From Larix sibirica (taxonomy: Eukaryota > Streptophyta > Pinopsida > Pinales > Pinaceae): DNA of 21,656 bases. The notes under the pieces were generated by a model. The model saw only the letters and a list, made by a program, of their open reading frames with translations. It did not search any database and was not told where the DNA came from. Each line of letters begins with the position of its first letter. The stretch's first letter is position 1. This document shows positions 1 to 7,920 of the stretch, in pieces. The stretch spans positions 1 to 21,656 of the forward strand of contig NWUY0305053785.1 of NCBI GenBank assembly GCA_004151065.3, read 5' to 3'. The position numbers were made by a program, and so were the translations under genes.

Positions 1-427
1 AAACCCCAACTAAGTCTGTCCGTCCAAAACAACCAAGCAGATCGGAGGCAGAGGTAGAGACTTCGATAGCAACATAGATAGCATAGGGGTTTCATTTCCT
101 GAAAGGGGTACATCTGCAAGTTCTTCTTATATAGTAAAGGCAAAAGCGTTTGACTATAAGATATAAACAGAAGCAGGGATAAGAGTTTAGCCGAGGTTAT
201 GGGTGGGAATAATAGCGCGTAGGCATAGCGAGGAACCATTCCCTTTTACTGGACGGACATAGCTCATCAGGGAAGGACCGGGCGAAGGGCTAATGATGGG
301 TTACACACACTATACGACACGGTATTGTTTCGGGGGAGTGGAACCACGAGCCTGTGCCAGATCGATATCGAGATTGATATAAGGACGCGCTACCAGTAGA
401 TAGAGATCGAGATCTGGATCGAGTAAT
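1..427. other. Spacer, no gene seen
   Basis: No open frame or RNA gene is recognisable here. The end of the segment (about 360-427) is low-complexity, with repeated GATCGA/GAGATC words, and leads into the Gly/Ser-coding repeat that follows. The remainder looks like ordinary plant mitochondrial spacer. I see no similarity to a known gene. Confidence 0.4.
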
Positions 428-696
428 GAAGGGATGCCACGGGCTTATCTCCTGTTACTGGCACTGGTCCCGGTAAACAAGGTAAACTGGTGAAACTGTT
501 ACTTAATCATCTGAATCAATTGGCTCCGGTTATCGATCTCTAACTGGCTCTACATCTGCATCTGGATCTGCTACTGGTCTTGGTTCTTCAACTGGCTCTG
601 AAACGGCAACTGACACTTGGTCAACTTGATCAAGGTAAACAACTCGATCTTAAAGGGATGACGCGGACTCTCAAAAAGGAAGGGATGCCACCGGCT
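428..696 (+). repeat. 17/18 direct repeat flanking the Gly/Ser repeat
   Basis: The 18-mer GAAGGGATGCCACGGGCT at 428-445 recurs at 679-696 with one change (CACGGG to CACCGG). A weaker relative, AAAGGGATGACGCGGACT, starts near 653. The two strong copies bracket most of the low-complexity segment 445-680, so they may mark the unit boundaries of a larger duplication. This is direct observation; the boundary role is inference. Confidence 0.6.
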
Positions 697-770
697 ATCA
701 AATTGAATCTGCCACTTTGACTAAACTACTAATGCTCGCTCGGATGCTGCTCTATAAGCTACTGGTGATG
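445..770 (+). repeat. Decayed Gly/Ser/Thr/Ala-coding repeat, copy 1
   Basis: The segment is built from degenerate ACTGG(T/C)TCT-like words. Between the stops at 504-506 and 627-629 one frame encodes a 40-residue run rich in Gly, Ser, Thr and Ala (for example TGSTSASGSATGLGSSTGSE). In the next frame the same type of DNA encodes Leu/Gln/His-rich text such as KLVKLLLNHLNQL (about 485-530). Both readings reappear on the minus strand at 12005-12620, and the Gly/Ser reading also near 1925-2010. It is broken by stops and frame changes, so it is either a minisatellite or the remnant of a low-complexity coding gene. No known family is recognised. Confidence 0.55.
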
Positions 771-1924
771 GGTTAAAAATTGCTTTCAAAAAAGCTTAAT
801 ATAATAATTGCAACTACATCTGTCTTTATTATTAAGGACCATTAAGGGCCAGATGAAAGCCAACGGCCCCTAGCAGTCTTGAACGATTATGAAATAGGTG
901 ACCCTGCTGGTTCAAATGTTGCTGGTTCTTCAACATAGGATCAAAGTGTTAAGCCTTTCATTGATTGATGGGAGGGAAAAGGATTAGATCCAGTAACAAG
1001 CTACTGCTTGGTAAGAGTACGCTATCTCCTGGGTGGGAGGGGGCCGCTCGCTAGCTATGGGTAAAGGTGGGCCCGGTCTATAACAAGTTGATACCCACTA
1101 TGTATCCTACCCATAACCCAAAAGTCTTTGGACCATACAACGGCACGGGGGATACCATATGAAGTGATGGGATGTGATGCCGCGGCTAAGACCTAGTTTG
1201 AACCGCGAGGACTTTTGGTAAAGGATTGCGTGCTAGACTTGGGCCAACATTGTGGAAGGAATGACTTCATGGCTTTGTCTTCATGCCGAGGGCTTCATTG
1301 CGAAGTTCCCATACTTCATTCATAGCTCATAGCTTGGACCAATCTATCCAATGGGTAGACCTTGATTGGCTAGCAGGAGGGATAAGCACAGATATAAGCT
1401 GAACCCTTTATATTTCGTTTCAACTAGAAAAAAGAAACCTGTTTAGGTAGCTTACGAGTAAAAACCCATAGACCCGAGCGCAGGTTGCACTTAAAGCAGA
1501 ATTGCCTATTTATTAGCTCGTTTCTACAAATGACCTCCTCATCGCTTCTACATCTCTGACCTTTTGTTTTAGGGGCTACCATTCCGTAGTACTATTCCAA
1601 TACGAAACATAAAGGGATCACCGGTTGTCTCACCTGGTTAATCATCACTGCAATTCTATCATTTTTCATTATGTTCCCTAGGCCTATGTAAACGACGGGA
1701 AGGGCCACGTAAATTCGGGACACAAGTACGAGAAGCGGGGAAGGAAGTGAGCACGCCTTCTTCGCCATGCAGGTACTATAACAGATCTTTTATTTCCCAT
1801 TTGTTGCCCAGAATCGTACTAAGCCCTATTTTGAAACAAGTTCAAAGGGTATTTACATTATTAATACGGACCTCGCTAATGAAGGTCTGGGTCTCGTTCT
1901 GTACCTAGGTATGGATCTCTATCA
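771..1924. other. Spacer, no gene seen
   Basis: No supported gene. A short stretch at about 905-945 (CTGCTGGTTCAAATGTTGCTGGTTC) resembles the Gly/Ser-type repeat upstream and may be a stray unit. The block at about 1155-1185 contains a GGGATG...GCCGCGGCT word related to the 18-bp repeat at 428 and 679. The rest, including the GC-rich patch near 1030-1075, shows no recognisable structure. Confidence 0.4.
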
Positions 1925-2010
1925 CTAAGGTCAGGATATGAATCTGCTGCGGCTACGACCTCTGCAAAAGGATCTGCAGCTAAAGTGATGACACTTCAAA
2001 AGAGAAGACA
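1925..2010 (+). repeat. Decayed Gly/Ser/Ala-coding repeat, copy 2 (short)
   Basis: One frame reads through about 28 residues rich in Ser, Ala, Thr and Gly (SGYESAAATTSAKGSAAK) and begins with a GYE motif. The minus-strand copy at 12005-12620 has the same VGYE/SGYE start followed by Ser/Ala/Gly-rich text. This suggests a small third member of the family at 445-770 and 12005-12620. The match is short, so this rests on composition plus the shared GYE context. Confidence 0.4.
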
Positions 2011-2365
2011 CAACTTTCTCAAAGTCTATCCCACTTTAGCCCACTTAATTGAGCAACTCCCTAGTTACTGAAAGCATACGAGTAAATATTTAGAAAGACC
2101 CTTCAATTACTATTGGGTGGTGTGGGCTTTGGTCGAGTGTGACCGTAGGATCGGAGTTGAAAGGAAGGTATTTATTCCCTAAAATTATGTCTATTAAAGG
2201 AATAATATGTTATTCCACCGGTGGAGCATAATATCCATCTATATCTACGAGAGCCCAGAAACGGAAAACATGGTGAAGCGAAGCTATTAATGCAGCATTT
2301 TGGAGCTCTAGATCTTATCGGGTAACTTTGGAATTTGGACGTAGCCATTTTTATTCGTTGATATT
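2011..2365. other. Spacer with a 12-bp perfect palindrome
   Basis: No gene is supported. A perfect palindrome TCCACCGGTGGA lies at 2214-2225. It can be extended across a small internal loop by TATG (2206-2209) pairing with CATA (2227-2230), so a short cruciform or RNA hairpin is possible. The flanking sequence is AT-rich. Confidence 0.4.
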
Positions 2366-2632
2366 TTGAATAACATTTTTTTTAGGTTAGGTCCGGGGAG
2401 CAAGGTAATCGGAGTGGAACTAAATAGAACGGATAGGTTATTATATCTGATAGGTGTAACAGGCAGTAGCTTAGTCTTTGGAGTATTTTTTTATAGGATT
2501 AAAGCGTGTTTTCCCTTGGAATGCATAGGTTTTATACGCATAGAGAAGAGACGTGGGTTTAATGCCCTTTTTGCTAATATTGTTGATACCGGGGGGAGTA
2601 TTTCTTGTTTTGGTATTTGCAATGAAGATTAA
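2366..2632 (+). CDS. Hypothetical membrane-like ORF, possibly spurious
   Basis: The 88-codon frame appears to use a TTG start, because the sequence at 2366 is TTGAATAAC. It contains one hydrophobic stretch, LLYLIGVTGSSLVFGVFFY (about residues 26-44), then a basic segment. An overlapping +1 frame starting at 2553 carries a second hydrophobic run (FLLILLIPGGVFLVLVFAM) and stays open to 2759. Two membrane-like segments in adjacent frames could be one membrane gene broken by a frameshift near 2550-2600, or chance in T-rich DNA. The text faintly recalls small photosystem II subunits, but not convincingly. I do not recognise a family and see no clear promoter. Confidence 0.15.
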   Translation: MNNIFFRLGPGSKVIGVELNRTDRLLYLIGVTGSSLVFGVFFYRIKACFPLECIGFIRIEKRRGFNALFANIVDTGGSISCFGICNED

Positions 2633-2759
2633 GACCAAAGCTTCAACGATTATAACTATGACATGGGAAAGAGGTCTGCAATATCACCTGGAACTGGCTA
2701 TAATACAGACTATCACCCCTGTATGCCTGTACACAGCGGGAACCTCCACAGCAGAATAA

Positions 2760-3250
2760 TTATCCACCCAATACAATATTTGTGCAGCTGCTGCCAAGTT
2801 GTGAGATGTGATCCAATGTGACCAATCACCAATAATAAAACGACGGAACTCTTTAAGGCAATCCACAGCAATAACATTATAAAAATCCATCAATAGATAA
2901 CTGGGCAAACATTGTAAATATGTGGGGCATTCTCACAAAAAATCCGATCTCCTGGGCATGCCCCTCTACTCATGCGGGTTCCATAAGCATACTAGACAAC
3001 CACCAGTACAAAAACTACAGTTTGAATATGGAATGCCATATAAATAACAAGGCTTGGAGCAATCCATTTAGCAAGCCATGGAGCACAAGGAGAGGGGAAA
3101 TATTTCACCCACAAATTGCCAACATTATTAATAATAGTGGCAAAGTACATCGCATTTATCTTATAAGCAATGCCCAAAGAGTACATCCCGAAAATACCCA
3201 AATCCTAATTTTGTATAAAATTGCAACCATGTGCTAAGTTTGATTTGAGC
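2760..3250. other. Spacer of unknown origin, probably nuclear-type
   Basis: Open frames of 60-105 codons occur on both strands but overlap one another and match nothing I recognise. On the minus strand the frame 2684-2908 contains Trp/Tyr-rich text (DWSHWITSHNLAAAAQILYW), so a decayed transposon segment is possible. The base texture resembles the following minisatellite and LINE fragment more than the mitochondrial-like right half of the window. No function is proposed. Confidence 0.3.
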
Positions 3251-3253
3251 AAT

Positions 3254-3400
3254 CACGAACCGTCAATGCTGAATGGTGAACTCAAAAAATGATAAGTCCA
3301 GCTCGATAAATATGTGCCCACGAACCATCAATGCTGAATAATGGAATTTTTACAAGTCCATCCCGTAATGTATCCATGAACTGTGAATACCGGATCACCC
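3254..3400 (+). repeat. Degenerate 65-bp tandem repeat (two units and a partial)
   Basis: Unit 1 starts at 3254 with CACGAACCGTCAATGCTGAA. Unit 2 starts at 3319, exactly 65 bp later, with CACGAACCATCAATGCTGAA. A more diverged third start, CATGAACTGTGAATACCG, follows at 3375. Units 1 and 2 also share an AAGTCCA(G/T)C(T/C)CG core. The repeat lies immediately before the LINE-type RT fragment. It may be a 5' structural repeat of that element or an unrelated minisatellite. Confidence 0.6.
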
Positions 3401-3462
3401 CCTTGCTATCCATTTCAATGAAGTTTTATGTTTGGGTTTAACTCCCTTATTTTTCTTGCCAT

Positions 3463-3986
3463 AATTATAGAACTATCATGGTTGGTCATAGTTTTGCTAA
3501 GCTTTATGCCATAGCTATTGATCTTTACCTATCTGTCTAGTTCAAAAGGAATGGTCAGAAAGCTAGAGGGATCAGATATTTTATCTATGTGCTATTATTG
3601 AGGAGGCTAGACAAAGGTCCTGGAAGCTCTACTGCTCCTTCGTTTACTTTCGGAAGGCCATTGACATTGTTCCCAGGCACCTACTAATTGAGCGGCTTTG
3701 TGCCCTTGGAGTATTTTATCGTCTTGTATTTACTGTGATGTTACTTTATGAGATAGTGGTAGGCTTTTTTTTGAGCTCTCCCTCGGCCTTATCACCACTG
3801 GTTATACCTTCATCTGAACTCCTGAATACCTTGGATAAGAACAAGTCCTCCTGTGTTGAGAAAATACTTCTATTTATGATAGAGGAAGGAGTCTCTCGAG
3901 TATTGTTGACTAGCTCTTCCTCTAGAGCCGGGATGCTTTTATGCTGTTTAAATAAATTATGCATTTACGATGTTGAATATGCTTAA
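3463..3986 (+). pseudogene. LINE-type (non-LTR) reverse transcriptase fragment, broken
   Basis: The first piece, 3463-3540, reads NYRTIMVGHSFAKLYA and ends in TAG. Its relatives are the N-terminal RT blocks of plant non-LTR elements (NYR-I followed by -AKLY-). After a frame change the third frame opens at 3567 and reads DQIFYLCAIIEEARQRSWK and then FRKAIDIVPR (3648-3677), and continues to LLYEIVVG (about 3738-3764). These match the DHIF...IIEEAR and FRKAFDTVPR blocks of LINE RTs. The segment joining the two pieces, usually with a QAGFR motif, is lost. The motif A catalytic Asp (VDFRKAFD in relatives) is Tyr here (FVYFRKAID). No catalytic (Y/F)ADD motif follows: the frame stays open to 3986 but loses similarity after about 3770. 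The endonuclease domain, 3' part and tail are not seen. It is a dead insertion of probable nuclear origin. Confidence 0.8.
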
Positions 3987-4282
3987 GATGTGTACCGAAA
4001 GGTTAAATAATGTCATGAATTGCATAGTATAACGTAAATAATTATAAAGAATGTTGTCAGCCATGGATCTTTAGCATAAGATGAGTAATTGAAATAATCT
4101 ACGTACTGTCTGAGTAGAAATTAGAGTATGTTTCCCTGTCCCCTGCATCCACGACCTTTTTAGGTAACTGTAATCCGTAAGATATCTCGGGTGAGACCTC
4201 AGCTGCTCTGCAGTTGTTGATATGCCGATGTATTAGGGGTTTTGTTTACTACCCCATGAACTCCGGGTCGCCCCTGCGTCGA
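3987..4282. other. Spacer between the two retroelement relics
   Basis: AT-rich sequence to about 4130, then a block (about 4130-4282) with no similarity to the retroelement that follows. The gypsy integrase similarity stops at about 4283, so this side holds the truncation junction. No long terminal repeat, target-site duplication or gene can be identified. Confidence 0.4.
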
Positions 4283-5051
4283 CAACCACTTCTGTTTGGC
4301 CATCAGTTTGGGGATGATTTGCAGTGCTCATGTTTAGCTGAGTACCCTGAAGTTTCAATAACTCCTGCCAAAATTTGCTAGTGAAGGTTGGGTCCCTATC
4401 TGAGACAATTGAATTGGGCATGCCGTGTAACTTTACAATCTGATCCATGAAGACTTGAGCAACTGAAGAAGGAGTGAATGGATTTTATAATGCAAAAAAA
4501 TGACAATATTTGGAAAGGCGGTCAACTACCACCATAATTACTACTGATTTGTTACCTTCCTTTGGTAGTCCAACTATAAAATCCATAGAAATGTCAGTCC
4601 ATATTTTTGTTGGAATTGGTAGGGGTTGCAGTGCCCCAGGTGTCTTCACGGTTTCACCCTTGTTTCTTTGGCAAATGTCACAGGATGCAACAAATTCACG
4701 TATATATCTTTTCATGCCTTCCAAAAAGAATGAGCGCTTAGCTCTTTCATATTTTTGATAGAAGCCAGTGTGGCCCGCTGTAGGAGATTAATGCAGTTCT
4801 TTTATGACTCTTTGTTTTAAGGTTGAATCCTTTGCTAGAACAATGTGCCCCTTATACCTCAATGTCTCTTACTTCCATGTATACCCTTTGGGCGGGTTTG
4901 TATCTGTCTGAAGTCTCTGAATTAGTTGCTTTATAGTGGTATTATCCAACCATTCTTGACGGACTTCCTCAAGCCAACTAGGATTTGGTAAGGACAAAGC
5001 AAAGAGGGATCCATCCTCCTCAAATTGCCTAGATAAAGCATCGGCGACCAC
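4283..5051 (-). pseudogene. Integrase (C-terminally truncated) with RNase H tail
   Basis: A single frame runs through the segment, interrupted by stops near 4869, 4787 and 4485. It starts with VADALSR (about 5030-5050), the conserved end of the RNase H region. The HHCC zinc-binding domain follows: H at the end of KELH, then AGHTG, then CDICQRNK. The catalytic core keeps all three acidic residues: D in WTDISMDFIVGLP, D in IVSDRDPTF, and E in [11 protein letters not shown]. The element breaks immediately after that Glu at about 4283. The catalytic triad is intact in text, but the protein could not be made because of the stops and the missing C-terminal domain. The minus strand beyond 4283 reads unrelated sequence ([16 protein letters not shown]). 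Confidence 0.9.
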
Positions 5052-5698
5052 ATTTTCTTTCTCTTTTTATATACAATCTCATAATAATACCCCAACATAT
5101 GAGTAACCCACTTTTGTTGCTCTGGTGATGATAACCTTTGTTCAAGGAAATACTTCAGGCTATGATGGTCAGTTTTTATCTGGAAACGCCTTCCAATGAG
5201 ATATGGGCGCCAAGTCTAAACTGCATGAAGGATGGCCATCATCTCCTTCTCATATGTTTCTTTTATAAAATTTCGCTCACATAACTGCTTACTGGTGAAT
5301 GCCAAGGGGCGTCTTTCTTGCATCAAAACTGCTCCAAGACCTCCTATTGAGGCGTTACATTTCAATATGAAAGGCTTGGTAAAATAAGGCACTACTAATA
5401 CTGGGGTAGTACACATGGCATCCTTTATATATAAAAATGCCTGCTCTGCTACTTCGCTCCATGAAAATGCATTCTTTTTTAGTAATTAAGTTAGGGGAGA
5501 AGCAATTTTTCCATAACTTTTTACAAACTTCCTGTAATAACCTGTAAGTCCTAAAAATCCTTGCAAGCTCTTCAAGGTTTTTGGACGAGGCCAATCTTTC
5601 ATAGCTACCACTTTATTAGGATCAACTCGTACTCCATCCCTGCTTACAATGTGTCCCAAATATTAAACCTCAGAAGCCCCAAAAGCATATTTGGATCT
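5052..5698 (-). pseudogene. RT thumb/connection and RNase H remnant
   Basis: The frame begins at about 5698 with the KCAFG-like text KYAFGASEV, followed by YLGHIVS (about 5640-5660), [13 protein letters not shown] and KIASPLT, the conserved block after the gypsy RT palm. RNase H then follows. The first catalytic Asp, in the usual DAS motif, is Asn here (KCNASIGGLGAVL, codon at 5354-5356). The Glu in YEKEMMAI and the Asp in IKTDHHSLKY are kept. In-frame stops occur after SEV (about 5668), after SPLT (about 5488) and after LHAV (about 5217). The last is probably a CAG-to-TAG change, since relatives have Gln there. A frameshift near 5060 (at YKK, before ENVVADALSR) connects to the next segment. 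Confidence 0.9.
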
Positions 5699-5716
5699 CA
5701 TTCCAACTCTTATGAT

Positions 5717-5868
5717 ACTGAGAAGGATGCCTTCTTGACTCCGCATAGCTTTGTGGAACTAAAACGGATGCCTTAATTATTTCACATAGTTTTCTGGCAC
5801 TGAGAAAGATACCCATCTTATTTCACATAGCTTTATTGTACATATCCTTTTGTACATAGTTTTTTTAC
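5717..5868 (+). repeat. 41-bp tandem repeat replacing the RT catalytic core
   Basis: Three units of exactly 41 bp lie at 5717-5757, 5758-5798 and 5799-5839. Each starts with ACT(G/A)A and carries GGATGCC or GATACC near position 10 and CATAG(C/T)TTT near position 28. A shorter fourth unit follows to about 5868 (CATAG at 5855). The array sits precisely between the RT N-terminal block and the RT thumb block of the gypsy relic, where about 500 bp of palm sequence including the YxDD site is expected. Since 41 is not a multiple of three, the array cannot preserve the frame. The orientation given is arbitrary. Confidence 0.8.
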
Positions 5869-6003
5869 ATGAATGATCTTTTATATTTCATTCTTTTGTG
5901 CAAAAGGGTGTCTGTAAGGACGCACATTTGGTGGTTTACTTCCTGGAATCAAGGGAATACCATGGTCATGATCTCCTCGTGAAGGTGGTAAGCCCTTTGG
6001 TAT
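5869..6003 (-). pseudogene. RT N-terminal remnant
   Basis: In frame with the protease but behind a TAG stop, the minus strand reads IPKGLPPSRGDHDHGIPL and then PGSKPPNVRPYRHPFAQKNEI, the conserved fingers region that opens gypsy RT (PPxR--DH-I-L--G--P-N-RPYR-P--QK-EI). A second stop occurs right after KNEI, and similarity ends at about 5868, where the 41-bp tandem array begins. All palm motifs are missing downstream, so no polymerase activity is possible. Confidence 0.85.
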
Positions 6004-6537
6004 CTAAAAGACCCGCTGATGTTTATTCAAAACTAGTTGTAAGTCTGGGTGGACTTCTTGTGTTGGACTATCCAAAATCTGTATAGCATGAAATTGGGCA
6101 ATAATGCCAGAATGGCCTTTCTTTAATAACTTATCCATATGGTGAGAGCTAATGATTTGAGGGGGACATGCATGGATTCCTTTGAGGGTGTAAGTATGAG
6201 AATCCTGAGTCAAGCTAAATTCTAATTCCTTAAAGTCCATAGTGACTGGCCCCAATGTGCGTAGCCATTCTGCACCTAATACTCTATAAAACCTACCCAT
6301 ATCTATAGCAAACATATGTTTTTTTAGTTTATAGTAACCCACTTTTAGTTTCACATTTTCACAACGGCCCCCACATTTTATCATCCCTCCATCGGCTATC
6401 ATAACTTGAAAGTTGGTTGTAGGGTGGACATAGCAATGGGTTTCCTCAGCCACTCGCCTGTGAATAAAATTGTGGGTGCTACCGCTATCAACCAAAATTA
6501 TGACTTTGCGGTGCTTGATGTAACCCTGAAGTTTCAA
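6004..6537 (-). pseudogene. Gypsy retropepsin (aspartic protease) segment
   Basis: This is the longest open frame in the window (177 codons). Near its N-terminus it has LVDSGSTHNFI, the retropepsin catalytic triplet DSG (bases 6481-6489) with the THNFI context typical of plant gypsy proteases. It is followed by a Gly-rich beta region (MIADGGMIKCGG) and the VLGAEWLRTLGPVTMDF block, which corresponds to the usual DVILGMDWL-type motif. The frame ends at TAG after KHQRVF, where the intact element would continue into RT. The start used is only the first Met in the open frame; in an intact element the protease would be part of a polyprotein. Confidence 0.9.
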
Positions 6538-6760
6538 GGTTTGGGGAGATTAAATACCCGATAAAGCATGAAGAGATATAATGGGTTCTTCTTGGTGATC
6601 TATGGGTTCTACTTAATCTTGCATGGGAGGAGTGTGGTCAATAGTCTCAAGTTCAGGAATATCTCCCATAATGATATCTTCAGCCTGTGTCGGCGAAGTG
6701 AGATCCATGTGAAATAACTTTTGTTCTTTGCATTTGTGACCAGGGCTATATAGAACTCAC
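6538..6760 (-). pseudogene. Gag C-terminal zinc-knuckle stub and linker
   Basis: On the minus strand a frame interrupted by stops reads YSPGHKCKEQKLFHMDL (about 6700-6755), which is the second half of the retroviral-type CCHC knuckle as seen in plant gypsy elements (PGHKC). The first two Cys are lost. An acidic linker follows (about 6610-6690), with EDIIMGDIPELE and several Glu/Asp residues. Two stops separate it from the protease frame. Upstream of about 6760 similarity ends, which places the other truncation point of the element near the GGGGGG run at 6780. Confidence 0.75.
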
Positions 6761-7920
6761 GGGATGAGAGCCAGCTTGGGGGGGCATGCATGATACAACC
6801 TTACCCTTACCCCTTACTGAAGTGTTTTCATACAACCTACCCACCTATATACTCTTTTATTAATAATCTTAGGGGTAGGTACTATTGCTATTTTGGGGAG
6901 GGGTGAATCCCGGCCGGATACTACTGATTAATTCAGAAAGCACTCGCACCAACAACCCCAGCTTTTAACAAGAAGTGCGGAATTTTACTACTTTAACGCT
7001 CCGCGCCTTATTGCCTTTTAGAAAGGAGGACCTGCTTATGCCTACTTGCTTTACTTTATGTTAGACCGTGGGTGAGGAACGAACAGAACTCCCTATTAAT
7101 GAATTACTGCCCCAGAACTGATGAGATCAGATCAGATGATTGGGTGGGGTGAGGCACTTACAACCTCACTGCCTGCCTCACTTATCATTCTACTTAGGAA
7201 TGCCCCAAACAGCATTGAATCAGATGGGTGGGATGGAAGGGGCTGGCTTCACTTAGAGCTTTTGGGACGGGGGCCGTTTCAAAACACTTGCTTGAGGGTC
7301 GAAGAGAATGAAATAAGAGGTTGCACTATTTATCTTATTCTCGGGGAGACGAGCTTACAAATACAATTGATTCATGAAGACAACCAGTATTGCTAGGACC
7401 TTTAGATACTTATGGAAGTGGCACAGGAACAACCCTTGGATCGTTTCAACTGCCTTCGTAGTTGGATTTAGGAACTAATTATTCACTAAAGCCATAACTT
7501 CAGAGGCACGGAGTGGGGGTAAGCACTTTGAACATTCGTGTATACCCTTTCTCAGCTTCGCACCTTTACTTCATGCGCATCTATCCACCGGATCGTCGTG
7601 TTAACCCCCTCCCTTTATTTACTGTCTCACTCACGAAACTTAGTTAATTGTCTTACGCGCTTGGGTCGGATCGGATCGGGTCAGTGGACACTTATACTCT
7701 TCATTTGAGAAATCCCTTTATATGCCTAAACTGGATTACTTATTTTCACTTTTAGATCTTACCGGCTTGGCTTGAGCACTTAGAAAACATTATATTGCCA
7801 TTACTTTTCTATGCTTACTTGATGAAAGTAAGTGGAGTGAATGGGTTGCACAGGAAATAAAGGCTCCGCTCCTCGCGTGGGATCGTCAGAACTGCCTTAC
7901 TGCCTTAACTGTTGGCATTT

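Larger units (their letters stand above)
4283..6760 (-). mobile_element. Ty3/gypsy retrotransposon relic, internally deleted, no LTRs seen
   Basis: The minus strand reads, in order, a gag zinc-knuckle stub, retropepsin, the N-terminal part of reverse transcriptase, RT thumb/connection, RNase H and integrase (the pol order PR-RT-RH-IN defines Ty3/gypsy). The element is cut on both sides: most of gag is absent upstream, and integrase ends just after the third catalytic residue, so the integrase C-terminal domain and any chromodomain are gone. The RT palm is deleted and replaced by a tandem repeat. At least five in-frame stops and one frameshift are visible. Promiscuous gypsy fragments of nuclear origin are well known in plant mitochondrial genomes. 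The parts are annotated separately below. Confidence 0.92.

Noticed and set aside
2366-2500. Resemblance of the ORF text VELNRTDRLLYLIG...FFY to plastid psbL or psbJ
   Set aside because: Only scattered residues agree, the order mixes two proteins, and the DNA does not align well with either gene as I know them. Hydrophobic T-rich DNA explains it.
3746-3964. 72-codon minus-strand frame opposite the LINE fragment
   Set aside because: It is antisense to the LINE-derived frame and shows no motif.
5355-5594. 79-codon minus-strand frame within the gypsy relic
   Set aside because: It is an out-of-phase shadow of the RT thumb/connection text, which reads correctly in the adjacent frame.
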